From assembly GCA_020443945.1 (NCBI GenBank), contig JAIZWN010000271.1, positions 1 to 9,143 of the forward strand: a stretch of 9,143 nt of DNA. The letters run 5' to 3'. Made by a program: the position numbers and the translations under genes. Numbering within the stretch: the stretch's first letter is position 1; each line of letters starts with the position of its first letter. The notes beneath the pieces were generated by a model. The model made no database searches and was not told where the DNA came from. It worked only from the letters and a program-made list of their open reading frames with translations. Positions 1 to 6,160 of the stretch are shown piece by piece. Origin of the DNA: Candidatus Thiosymbion ectosymbiont of Robbea hypermnestra (lineage in GTDB: Bacteria > Pseudomonadota > Gammaproteobacteria > Chromatiales > Chromatiaceae).

Positions 1-507
1 GACCCAGCGGGTGGCGCGCTCAATGGCGACGAACAGATCGGTCCGTTGAGCCTCGTCCGGCATTTGGGGGAGGTATTTGACATCGACGTGGACAACGCCC
101 GGATCGTAGGCTTTGAAGGGCTGGTGTTTGGGTTTGTTGGCCTCCTCTGTAGGTCGTAAGGTGTTGAGGTTAGAAACCCCATGACGACGTAGACAGCGGT
201 CCAGGCCGGAGCGGGAGACGTCGGGGTGGAGGCACTCACGGGTTACCGCCAACAGATCATCGAGTGGCAGCAGCAACGTCTTGCGCAGTTCCACCACGAC
301 GACCTCTTGGGCCGGGGTGAGGGTGATCTGCAGGCGGTGCGGGGGGTGTGAGCCATCCGCAACGCCATCACGGCGCTGCCAACGGCGGACCGTATCCTCG
401 CTGATGCCTAACGCATCGGCGAGTTGCGTGACGGACTGGTGGGACGCCTGAAGGTAACGGCGGATCCTGGGGGTGGTGGTGGCATTCGCGTGCAGATGAA
501 TGTTCAT
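1..507 (-). mobile_element. IS481-type insertion sequence transposase, 5' part (runs off left edge)
   Basis: Reading the minus strand from an ATG at 507 gives 169 uninterrupted codons to the window edge, so this is the N-terminal part of a longer gene. It starts MNIHLHANATTTPRIRR. Residues about 24-46 form a helix-turn-helix (VTQLADALGISEDTVRRW), and a linker with SHPPHRLQITLTPAQE and SRSGLDRCLRRHGVSNL follows. Residues 134-148 (YDPGVVHVDVKYLPQ) open the integrase-type DDE catalytic core, with D142 as the expected first catalytic Asp. This layout and these phrases are typical of IS481-family transposases, which cut and join DNA at the element ends. The other two catalytic acidic residues lie outside the window, so I cannot tell whether the copy is intact. 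The outer end of the element must lie upstream of the ATG (508 to about 690), but I could not place its inverted repeat. Confidence 0.88.
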
Positions 508-694
508 GGCGCGGCCTCCGTCAGCGCGTCGGCTACCAGTAACGCCAAAACCGCCCGGCCACGCAACAATGACCCAAGTTTAGTCCCTATGCAATCATCC
601 GGGACCCAATACCTGCCGACGATCAGGGGTTTGCCGATCGATTGGCACGGGGTCGAGACACCGAGTTCCTGAAACGCAGCATTCTGAAGTTGAT

Positions 695-1561
695 ATGAAC
701 GACACGAACCAGACACAAAAAAGCAATCGCCCAACTGGCGGGCAAGACACCGACGAGTGGAGCATTGAGCGATTCGAGTGCTGGCTACGGGTCGGAGTCG
801 AATCCTACGTTCTGGAGGGAGCGGGCGCGGCCGCCTTTCCGGCGGCGGCCCATCGGATCCTGACCGCCGGCTCCCTATCCCAGGGATTACGGGAGTTTGC
901 CGCCGGCCTGAACGCGGTGCGCCGGGACAATCTCAAACAGGCCCTTGCCCAGGTGTTGTCTTCCCTGGAGCCCCAAGAGCGATTCGTCTCCGTCGCGGAG
1001 CAGCTCTTGGCCGTTGCCGTGGCCATCTCGGCCTATCCGGTACTCAAGGTGCTCGCGCGCAAGATCGGAGGCGGTTTTTTCGGACAACCGGATGCCGAGG
1101 GCCGGGACAGCCTGTTCGCGATGACCCTGTACAGCGTGGCGCGCCTGGCCACACCCGGACATCGGGACGCGGAGCATTGTCTCAACGAATTGATCAAGAG
1201 CGAAAATTTCCGGCCGGCCCACGCAAGCACGGTATTGCTCGCACTCTGCCAGGTGGACCCCCAAGGATTGGTCAGGCATCTCTCCAAATCCGGCCTCCGT
1301 GAAAGGCTGGCCGAGCAGTTCGCAATCTATGATCCCGATGGCTCGGTCTGCCACAAAGTAGCCCAGGATGTGCTTGCCATCGTCGGTCTCGACGATCTCA
1401 AAGACGCCCTGTATGGACTCGACGTACTCGATCCCTCCGCCTGTGGTGTCCACCCTGACGACTGGCTGGTCGAATTTCTGGTCTTTGCGCCGGACACCCC
1501 TTTAAAGGTCGCAGAGTCCGACGGCGAAATGAAGCTGTGTAGTCGCACAACACCGACTTGA
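695..1561 (+). CDS. Unrecognised 288-residue helical protein
   Basis: I do not recognise this protein. The ATG at 695 has only a weak upstream ribosome site (TGAAG at 685-689). The product has a polar N-terminus rich in Asn, Gln and Thr (residues 1-20). Long Ala/Leu-rich amphipathic helices follow, for example around EQLLAVAVAISAYPVLKVLA, SLFAMTLYSVARLA and HASTVLLALCQVDPQGLVRH. Their spacing suggests stacked helix pairs (HEAT/ARM-like), which is inference only. There is no signal peptide. The stretch AVAVAISAYPVLKVLA is hydrophobic but lies among charged residues and need not cross a membrane. Codon use is ordinary for a GC-rich genome, so the frame looks genuinely coding. It sits between an IS481 element and a decayed restriction-modification pair and converges on the latter with only 26 bases between them, which suggests accessory cargo. 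The last residues (CSRTTPT) look like a junction rather than a domain end, so the C-terminus may be truncated. Confidence 0.7.
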   Translation: MNDTNQTQKSNRPTGGQDTDEWSIERFECWLRVGVESYVLEGAGAAAFPAAAHRILTAGSLSQGLREFAAGLNAVRRDNLKQALAQVLSSLEPQERFVSVAEQLLAVAVAISAYPVLKVLARKIGGGFFGQPDAEGRDSLFAMTLYSVARLATPGHRDAEHCLNELIKSENFRPAHASTVLLALCQVDPQGLVRHLSKSGLRERLAEQFAIYDPDGSVCHKVAQDVLAIVGLDDLKDALYGLDVLDPSACGVHPDDWLVEFLVFAPDTPLKVAESDGEMKLCSRTTPT

Positions 1562-1587
1562 TTCGTTTGTGAAAGCCCCGGATCAGG

Positions 1588-1951
1588 CTAAGGGAGGTGT
1601 TCGTTGTCAATGGTGCGCTTGCGATATGCAGTGAGATCGTCTTCGTCGATCTCTTCCGGCGAGACCAGGTGGTAATGTTTTTCCGATGCAATCACAACGC
1701 CGTCTTTGCCGTCCTCGAACTCGAACAGGACAATCAATTGATCCTGCATGAACTGAGCGGCAATCGGTCTGCAGATCAACTTCGGAAACTTGTGTTTTCA
1801 CATCGCCCAGGTTTTTCGGCAACCCGATGCCCAATTCCTTGGCTATTTGCTCAATATCGGTTCTGTCGAACCGGACTTCCCGTGAGCCCTGTTCATATCC
1901 CGACAGGAATATCTTCTCTATGATCTTGGTGTATCTGTTTGCTTCCGTCAC
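1588..1951 (-). pseudogene. Nuclease-like gene relic (probable Type II restriction enzyme) with its middle deleted
   Basis: From a GTG at 1951 the minus strand encodes about 51 residues beginning MTEANRYTKIIEKIFLSGY and ending with LGIGLPKNLGDV. After about base 1803 this frame turns into Arg-rich nonsense. The next frame instead reads HKFPKLICRPIAAQF, then QLIVLFEFEDGKDGVVIASE and KHYHLVSPEEI, and ends at a TAG at 1588-1590. From memory, both halves resemble the two ends of one family of proteins annotated as endonucleases, in which the N-terminal piece runs into PKNLGDV and the C-terminal piece contains KFPxLICRPIAAQF. The natural reading is that an internal deletion fused the ends out of frame, leaving about 51 N-terminal and 68 C-terminal residues. 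Base composition is about 50% GC, below the neighbours. The upstream methyltransferase-like relic ends 25 bases before the GTG, as in a tandem modification-restriction operon. The frame switch is seen directly; the enzyme assignment is family memory and could be wrong. Confidence 0.6.
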
Positions 1952-1975
1952 CCGCTTGGTCCCCGCGCGAAATCG

Positions 1976-2185
1976 TTATTTCCCAGGCCATCGCAGCCGG
2001 ACGACTTCTTCTCTGAGCCGTTCTTTTGTCGCCGTAGCCAGCCGTGTGCGAAAGAGATCGATAGCATCGACCTCATATCCCAGCGACTCGGCAATGTCCG
2101 CCAACAGTTGGCCGGTTCGAATCATCACCTGTAAATAGGATGCCTGGTCGCCGACGACATAAGCCAGTTGTGCTCTTAATCTCGG
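1976..2185 (-). pseudogene. C-terminal fragment resembling a DNA methyltransferase, abutting the rhlB stop
   Basis: The minus strand from 2185 to the TAA at 1976-1978 is 69 open codons with no start of its own. The frame begins directly after the TGA of rhlB (2186-2188). It encodes LRAQLAYVVGDQASYLQVMI, then a helical stretch with RTGQLLADIAESLGYEV, then DLFRTRLATATKERLREE and VVRLRWPGK. The succession AYVVGDQASY, TGxxLADIAESLGY, FRTRLATAT and LREEVVxLRW resembles the C-terminal end of DNA methyltransferases found in Type II restriction-modification operons, as far as I remember that family. No catalytic motif (such as an NPPY or DPPY type) is present because the whole N-terminal part is absent. 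The fragment lies 25 bases before the nuclease-like relic on the same strand. It is probably not translated on its own, and could be made only by read-through of rhlB. Confidence 0.55.
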
Positions 2186-3598
2186 TCAGCTCTGAGGTGC
2201 CGGGTGGGAGTCGCCGCTGGCGGCGGGGTCGGTTTTGCGGCCGCGGCGACGGCGGCGTTTTTTGGCGCCCGCGCCGTCGGTTTTTTTGCCTTCGGCCTTG
2301 TGTTGTTTGCCCTCGGCCGGTTTGGGCCCCGATTTGTGTTTGCCCCCGTGGCCGCGACCATGGCCGCGGCGCTTGTCCTCGGGACGCCGCCGGCGCGGCG
2401 TGCGCACGAATTGCGTCGGGTCGATCTCGGCCAGCAGGTCCGGGGTCACGGGCTCGATGGCGATCCTGGCGCCGATGAAGGTCTCGATGTCCGGCAGGCA
2501 GAAGGCGTAGGTCTCGCACACGAAGCTGATGGCCTCGCCGGCGGCCCCGGCGCGGGCGGTGCGACCGATGCGGTGGACATAGTCTTCGGCGTCTTCGGGC
2601 AGATCGTAGTTGATGACGTGGGTCACGTCCGGGATGTGCAGGCCGCGGGCGGCGACGTCCGTGGCTACCAGGATCGGCAGCTCGCCGGCCTGGAACTGTT
2701 CGAGCAGCCGCAGGCGTTTTTTCTGGGGCACGTCGCCGGAGAGCACCGCCGCGTGCAGGCCGTGGCCCTCCAGATAGCCCCAGATGGCCTCGGTCGCCCG
2801 CTTGGTGTTGGCGAAGACCATGACGCGGGAGGGCCCCAGGCCGCGCAGCAGGCCGACGAGCAGGGGGATTTTCTCGTCGTTGGCGACCATGAAGCAGTGC
2901 TGGGAGACCCGGTCGGCGGTTACCTGGTCCGGCTGGATCTTGACCGGCTGCGGGTGGTTCATGTGCTCGTAGGCGAGCTCGGTGACCCGGTAGGACAGGG
3001 TGGCCGAGAACAGCATGCCCAGCCGCCTGGTGGGCGGGGGCATGCGACGTAGCAGATAGCGGATGTCCCGGATGAAGCCGAGGTCGAACATCCGGTCCGC
3101 CTCGTCGATGACGGCCACCTCCACCGCCCGCAGATCGAAGATGCGTTGCCTATAATAATCGATGAGCCGTCCGGGGGTGCCGATCAGGATGTCCACCCCG
3201 GCATTCAGGGTGTCGCGTTGTTCCTGGTAGCCGGTGCCGCCGTAGACCAGGCCCAGGCGAAATCCCGTGTGCTGGTTGAGGAGCACCGTATCCGTGTGGA
3301 TCTGCACCGCGAGCTCCCGGGTCGGGGCGACGATCAGCACCCGCGGTTGGTTGGCGCGGCGCTGGGGGGACGGCTCATGGGTGACCAGCCGTTGCAGGGC
3401 GGTAACCAGAAAGGCGGCGGTCTTGCCGGTTCCCGTCTGGGCCTGGCCGGCCACATCCCGCCCGGCCAATGTGATCGGGAGGGCCTCCGCCTGGATGGGT
3501 GTGCAATGGGTGAAGCCGGCGTCCTCAAGTCCCCGGAGAATCCGGGGATCCAGGTCGAAGGTATCGAAGCGGGTATCGGTCAGGTGGGTCTGGGTCAT
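2186..3598 (-). CDS. rhlB: RhlB, DEAD-box ATP-dependent RNA helicase
   Basis: RhlB unwinds structured RNA using ATP; in E. coli it is the helicase of the RNA degradosome. The 470-residue product starts MTQTHLTDTRF, matching the E. coli N-terminus. It carries the Q motif (F14, TPIQ at 33-36), motif I AQTGTGKT (53-60), PTRELA (92-97), TPGR (141-144), DEAD... here DEADR (165-169), SAT (198-200), ATDVAARG (312-319) and HRIGRTARAG (342-351). The ATG at 3598 is preferred over an in-frame ATG at 3706 because the extra 36 residues are unlike any helicase sequence and cover a palindrome. No clear ribosome site precedes 3598. The last 70 or so residues are low-complexity and very basic (KKRRRRRGRK), longer than the E. 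coli tail, and probably an RNA-binding extension. It is divergent from trxA, as in E. coli. The stop codon is followed immediately, in frame, by foreign-looking sequence. Confidence 0.95.
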   Translation of the reverse strand: MTQTHLTDTRFDTFDLDPRILRGLEDAGFTHCTPIQAEALPITLAGRDVAGQAQTGTGKTAAFLVTALQRLVTHEPSPQRRANQPRVLIVAPTRELAVQIHTDTVLLNQHTGFRLGLVYGGTGYQEQRDTLNAGVDILIGTPGRLIDYYRQRIFDLRAVEVAVIDEADRMFDLGFIRDIRYLLRRMPPPTRRLGMLFSATLSYRVTELAYEHMNHPQPVKIQPDQVTADRVSQHCFMVANDEKIPLLVGLLRGLGPSRVMVFANTKRATEAIWGYLEGHGLHAAVLSGDVPQKKRLRLLEQFQAGELPILVATDVAARGLHIPDVTHVINYDLPEDAEDYVHRIGRTARAGAAGEAISFVCETYAFCLPDIETFIGARIAIEPVTPDLLAEIDPTQFVRTPRRRRPEDKRRGHGRGHGGKHKSGPKPAEGKQHKAEGKKTDGAGAKKRRRRRGRKTDPAASGDSHPAPQS

Positions 3599-3640
3599 GA
3601 ATGTCGATTGGAAATCCGGTTGGTTCGTCCCTATCCGGTG

Positions 3641-3671
3641 ACGAGGGTGTTGCTTTTTGCGACACCCTCGT
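3641..3671. repeat. Perfect 10-bp inverted repeat in the rhlB upstream region
   Basis: ACGAGGGTGT at 3641-3650 and ACACCCTCGT at 3662-3671 are exact reverse complements around an 11-base spacer. Two further GC pairs (3652-3653 with 3659-3660) leave a five-base loop. The element lies 43-73 bases before the rhlB ATG. If rhlB is transcribed from further upstream, it would form a strong hairpin in the 5' untranslated RNA. No U-run follows on either strand, so it is not a standard terminator. It could be an RNA structure controlling helicase synthesis, or an operator for the divergent promoters. Confidence 0.7.
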
Positions 3672-3832
3672 GACGGGGGTTGCATATTTTCGGATTCTTG
3701 GCTCAAAATAGCATCTTAGCCGAAGGGCGCACGCCGACGCCAATTCCCCATCGCTCCCCATCCCAGTGCCGCATGCCGCTACGGACCGGCCCCTGTCCCT
3801 TTAGAGAAGCAAACCAACGGGAGATTATCTCT
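3672..3832. promoter_or_regulatory. Divergent rhlB/trxA promoter region
   Basis: rhlB and trxA diverge across this spacer, so it should hold promoters for both. The stretch 3680-3715 is the most A/T-rich part. A possible sigma-70 pair for trxA is TTGCAT (3680-3685) with CAAAAT (3704-3709), 18 bases apart; this is a weak match and only a candidate. I could not settle on a promoter for rhlB. A ribosome site for trxA, GGGAG at 3819-3823, lies 9 bases before its GTG. Confidence 0.4.
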
Positions 3833-4159
3833 GTGAGTGAACCCATCGTCCATGTAACGGATGACTCTTTCGAGCAGGACGTTTTACAATCATCCGAGCC
3901 AGTACTCGTGGATTATTGGGCCGACTGGTGCGGTCCCTGTAAGATGATCGCCCCGGTACTGGATGAGATCGCCGCCGAGTATAATGGGCGGATCCGGGTC
4001 GCCAAATTCAATATCGACGATAACCCGGACACGCCCCGGCGCTATGGAATCCGCGGCATTCCGACGCTGATGCTGTTCAAGGAAGGCGTAGTAGAGGCCA
4101 CCAAGGTCGGCGCCGTCTCCAAGTCACAGCTCACCGCCTTCATCGACAGCAATCTGTGA
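3833..4159 (+). CDS. trxA: Thioredoxin 1
   Basis: Cytoplasmic dithiol-disulfide oxidoreductase that reduces protein disulfides, for example in ribonucleotide reductase, and is itself reduced by thioredoxin reductase. The 108-residue product matches E. coli TrxA almost position by position: buried D27, active site WCGPC at 32-36, cis-proline P77 in GIRGIPT, and the ending QLTAFIDSNL. The start is GTG at 3833, giving MSEPIVHVTDDSF, which aligns with the E. coli N-terminus, and GGGAG at 3819-3823 is a good ribosome site. An in-frame frame extends back to 3680 but adds unrelated residues. It is divergent from rhlB and upstream of rho, the classical gammaproteobacterial order. TCCGGG (4160-4165) and CCCGGA (4177-4182) right after the stop can pair, but no U-tract follows, so any termination is partial or Rho-dependent. 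Confidence 0.97.
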   Translation: MSEPIVHVTDDSFEQDVLQSSEPVLVDYWADWCGPCKMIAPVLDEIAAEYNGRIRVAKFNIDDNPDTPRRYGIRGIPTLMLFKEGVVEATKVGAVSKSQLTAFIDSNL

Positions 4160-4194
4160 TCCGGGTGGGAAGAGACCCCGGACCAGGACGGATC

Positions 4195-4326
4195 ATGCGC
4201 GGGTCGTCCGCCGAAACGCCGGCCCGGACAGCCTTTCCCGCGACATACCCGGCACGGATGGATTTTTCGTCACGCCGACATCCCTTGCACCCGATAGCGG
4301 CGTTGCGTCCTGTTCTGCGGGCGTGA
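4195..4326 (+). CDS. Possible 43-residue leader peptide upstream of rho (doubtful)
   Basis: An ATG at 4195 opens 43 codons beginning MRGSSAETPARTAF, ending at a TGA at 4324-4326. AGGACG at 4185-4190 could serve as a ribosome site, although its spacing is short. The peptide is rich in Arg, Pro, Ala and Ser, as random GC-rich frames often are. E. coli has a short leader peptide, RhoL, before rho, but I see no convincing similarity. The frame is listed because of its position and site. Confidence 0.15.
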   Translation: MRGSSAETPARTAFPATYPARMDFSSRRHPLHPIAALRPVLRA

Positions 4327-4560
4327 TCGGAACGTCTCGCTTTCCACGAAGTCCTTAACTACCTTGCGTCATCTCGATTTTCCGTTCAAGGCATCTTCCG
4401 GTCAGGAAGGGGCTCCGGGCCGTTCCGGGGTCTCCGTGCCCTGCCGAAGAGGTTGCCCCCCATTGCCGGAACGCCGGAGCGGGCGTTTCCTGTTCCGAAA
4501 TACGGCTCTCGCGTCCATTCGTGGTGCTTGTTTCCAGTAGTTGCGCGCAGCCGTACCAGG

Positions 4561-4740
4561 CAGACCAATTCAAGAGAACCCGAAAAACGCCCTCCCGGGG
4601 ATTTTTCGACCCGCGAAGCCCAAAAGGCCCCTTCCACTTGCTGATCCCCTATTCGATTCACCCGACCAGCGTCGAACACAAGACCTGCCCCATCCGGGCA
4701 TCCTGGAACCTATCAGGCGCCCTGGCAAGGGCCTGTCAAC
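4561..4740 (+). promoter_or_regulatory. C-rich, G-poor stretch resembling a Rho utilisation (rut) region
   Basis: Counting by hand, these 180 plus-strand bases hold 68 C and 38 G, and bases 4621-4740 hold 47 C and 25 G. Unstructured C-rich, G-poor RNA is the known loading site for Rho hexamers. It ends 13 bases before the rho start codon, so nascent rho RNA could recruit Rho and stop its own transcription, as described for E. coli rho. The composition is observed; the function is inference. Confidence 0.45.
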
Positions 4741-4753
4741 CGCAAGCAGCACT

Positions 4754-6010
4754 ATGAATCTAACCGAACTGAAGAAAATGCCGGTGTCCGACCTGGTGGC
4801 GCTGGCCCAAAGCATCAATCTCGAGGGCATGGGCAGATCCCGCAAGCAGGATCTCATCTTCGCCATCCTCAAGGCCAAGGCAAAAAAGGGCGAGGACATC
4901 CATGGAGACGGCGTGCTCGAGATCCTGCAGGACGGCTTCGGCTTCCTGCGCTCCGCCGACGCCTCGTACCTTGCCGGCCCGGACGATATCTATGTCTCGC
5001 CGAGCCAGATCCGCCGCTTCGGCCTGCGCACCGGCGACACCATTTCCGGGAAAATACGACCGCCCAAGGACGGCGAGCGCTACTTCGCGTTGCTCAAGGT
5101 CGGCGACATCAACTTCGATCGGCCGGAAAACGCCAAGCACAAGATCCTGTTCGAGAACTTCACGCCCCTGTTCGCGAACCACCGGCTGCAGCTGGAGATC
5201 GGCAACGGCAGCACCGAGGACATCACCGCCCGCACCATCGACCTGTGCGCCCCCATCGGCAAGGGACAGCGCGGCCTCATCGTCTCCCCGCCCAAGGCCG
5301 GCAAGACCATGATGCTGCAGAACATCGCCCAGTCCATCGCCTACAACCAGCCGGAGTGCTTCCTCATCGTGCTGCTCATCGACGAACGCCCGGAGGAAGT
5401 CACCGAAATGGCGCGTTCGGTACGCGGCGAGGTCATCTCCTCCACCTTCGACGAGCCCGCCACGCGCCACGTCCAGGTAGCCGAGATGGTCATCGAAAAG
5501 GCCAAACGCTTGGTGGAACACAAAAAAGACGTCATCATACTGCTCGACTCCATCACCCGGCTGGCCCGTGCCTACAACACGGTCGTGCCCTCCTCGGGCA
5601 AGGTCCTCACCGGCGGCGTGGACGCCAATGCCCTGCAACGCCCCAAACGCTTCTTCGGCGCCGCGAGAAACGTAGAGGAAGGGGGCTCCCTCACCATCAT
5701 CGCCACCACCCTGGTGGAAACCGGCTCGCGCATGGACGACGTCATCTACGAAGAATTCAAAGGCACCGGCAACATGGAGATCCACCTCGACCGACGCATC
5801 GCCGAGAAACGCATCTTCCCCGCGATCAACATCAACCGCTCCGGCACCCGTCGCGAAGAGCTGCTGATGAAACAGGACGACCTGCAGAAAATGTGGATCC
5901 TGCGCAAAATCCTGCATCCCATGGACGAGCTCGCCGCCATGGAATTCATGCACGACAAACTCAAGGCGACCAAAACCAACGGAGAATTTTTCGACTCCAT
6001 GCGCGGGTAA
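4754..6010 (+). CDS. rho: Transcription termination factor Rho
   Basis: Hexameric RNA-dependent ATPase/translocase that ends transcription of untranslated RNA. The product is 418 residues, against 419 in E. coli. The N-terminal helical domain starts MNLTELKKMPVSDLVALA. The cold-shock-like RNA-binding domain carries the RNP1 motif DGFGFLRS (60-67). The ATPase domain has Walker A SPPKAGKTMM (around 177-186), Walker B DVIILLDSITRL, the Q-loop LTGGVDANAL, the R-loop segment EEFKGTGNMEIHLDRR, and the arginine-finger region RSGTRREELL. The ATG at 4754 is chosen because the protein then begins exactly like E. coli Rho; an in-frame extension back to 4541 encodes proline/arginine-rich nonsense. No good Shine-Dalgarno site precedes the ATG, and translation may be deliberately weak. 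It sits downstream of trxA as in E. coli, but the next gene is ccmA rather than an envelope polysaccharide gene. Confidence 0.98.
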   Translation: MNLTELKKMPVSDLVALAQSINLEGMGRSRKQDLIFAILKAKAKKGEDIHGDGVLEILQDGFGFLRSADASYLAGPDDIYVSPSQIRRFGLRTGDTISGKIRPPKDGERYFALLKVGDINFDRPENAKHKILFENFTPLFANHRLQLEIGNGSTEDITARTIDLCAPIGKGQRGLIVSPPKAGKTMMLQNIAQSIAYNQPECFLIVLLIDERPEEVTEMARSVRGEVISSTFDEPATRHVQVAEMVIEKAKRLVEHKKDVIILLDSITRLARAYNTVVPSSGKVLTGGVDANALQRPKRFFGAARNVEEGGSLTIIATTLVETGSRMDDVIYEEFKGTGNMEIHLDRRIAEKRIFPAININRSGTRREELLMKQDDLQKMWILRKILHPMDELAAMEFMHDKLKATKTNGEFFDSMRG

Positions 6011-6013
6011 GGA

Positions 6014-6044
6014 GCCCCGATCCGGGGCGCCGCTTTACCGGCGC
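6014..6044 (+). terminator. Two overlapping GC hairpins after rho
   Basis: GCCCC (6014-6018) pairs with GGGGC (6024-6028), and GCGCCG (6027-6032) pairs perfectly with CGGCGC (6039-6044). The two share bases 6027-6028, so they compete. They begin 3 bases after the rho stop. No U-run follows, so this is not a canonical intrinsic terminator; it may protect the 3' end of rho mRNA or pause polymerase. Confidence 0.4.
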
Positions 6045-6059
6045 ATGCCAAAACACCAG

Positions 6060-6119
6060 ACCGTCATTCCGGCAGGGAGTGCCGGAACCTGCCGATGCCA
6101 GGGACGACCAGTTGACGGT
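6060..6119. repeat. 60-bp palindromic element, probably an interspersed REP/MITE-like repeat
   Basis: The element is bounded by exact inverted copies ACCGTCA (6060-6066) and TGACGGT (6113-6119). Directly inside the left copy is a perfect hairpin, TTCCGGCA (6067-6074) and TGCCGGAA (6080-6087) with a five-base loop GGGAG. A further imperfect pair, GCCAGGGA (6097-6104) with TTCCTGGC (6119-6126), overlaps the right end. The opening CCGTCATTCCGGC resembles a type of short palindromic repeat scattered through many proteobacterial genomes. Only one copy is in the window, so repetitive status is inferred. Confidence 0.55.
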
Positions 6120-6160
6120 TCCTGGCCGGGTTCTAAGCGGACGGGATTCACAGGATTTTC

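Larger units (their letters stand above)
4160..4753 (+). other. Long trxA-rho intergenic region, probable rho leader
   Basis: This 594-base stretch has no recognised gene. Short open frames in it lack convincing ribosome sites or coding character, apart from a possible 43-codon frame at 4195. The first half is mixed composition. GGAACGCC (4468-4475) pairs with GGCGTTTCC (4482-4490) with one bulged base. CGAAAAA (4581-4587) pairs with TTTTTCG (4602-4608) around a GC-rich core, a shape like a weak bidirectional terminator. From about 4561 to the rho start the plus strand is C-rich and G-poor. In E. coli rho is autoregulated by Rho-dependent attenuation in a leader, so a similar role is likely here. 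I could not locate the rho promoter. Confidence 0.6.

Noticed and set aside
1607..1800. Arg-rich C-terminal half of the 114-codon frame at 1607-1951 as a real protein end
   Set aside because: After about 1803 this frame loses coding character, while the neighbouring frame gives a sensible family-like sequence, so the tail is a product of the frame switch.
2204..3052. 282-codon plus-strand frame antisense to rhlB
   Set aside because: It is the complement of well-conserved RhlB, low complexity and Gly-rich, with no ribosome site.
3599..3706. Upstream ATG that would add 36 residues to RhlB
   Set aside because: The added residues do not resemble RhlB, they cover the palindrome, and the ATG at 3598 gives the conserved MTQTHLTDTRF start.
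4453..4644. 63-codon TTG-start frame considered as a RhoL-like leader peptide
   Set aside because: It has no ribosome site, a rare start codon, and no convincing similarity to the E. coli RhoL peptide.
4541..4753. In-frame 71-residue extension of Rho
   Set aside because: The extension is Pro/Arg-rich without conservation features. The ATG at 4754 reproduces the normal Rho N-terminus and a length of 418 residues.
4760..5953. 397-codon open frame on the minus strand, antisense to rho
   Set aside because: It mirrors rho codon for codon, its protein is Gly/Val/Asp-biased with no domain, and Rho on the other strand is certain. Long antisense frames are expected in GC-rich genes.
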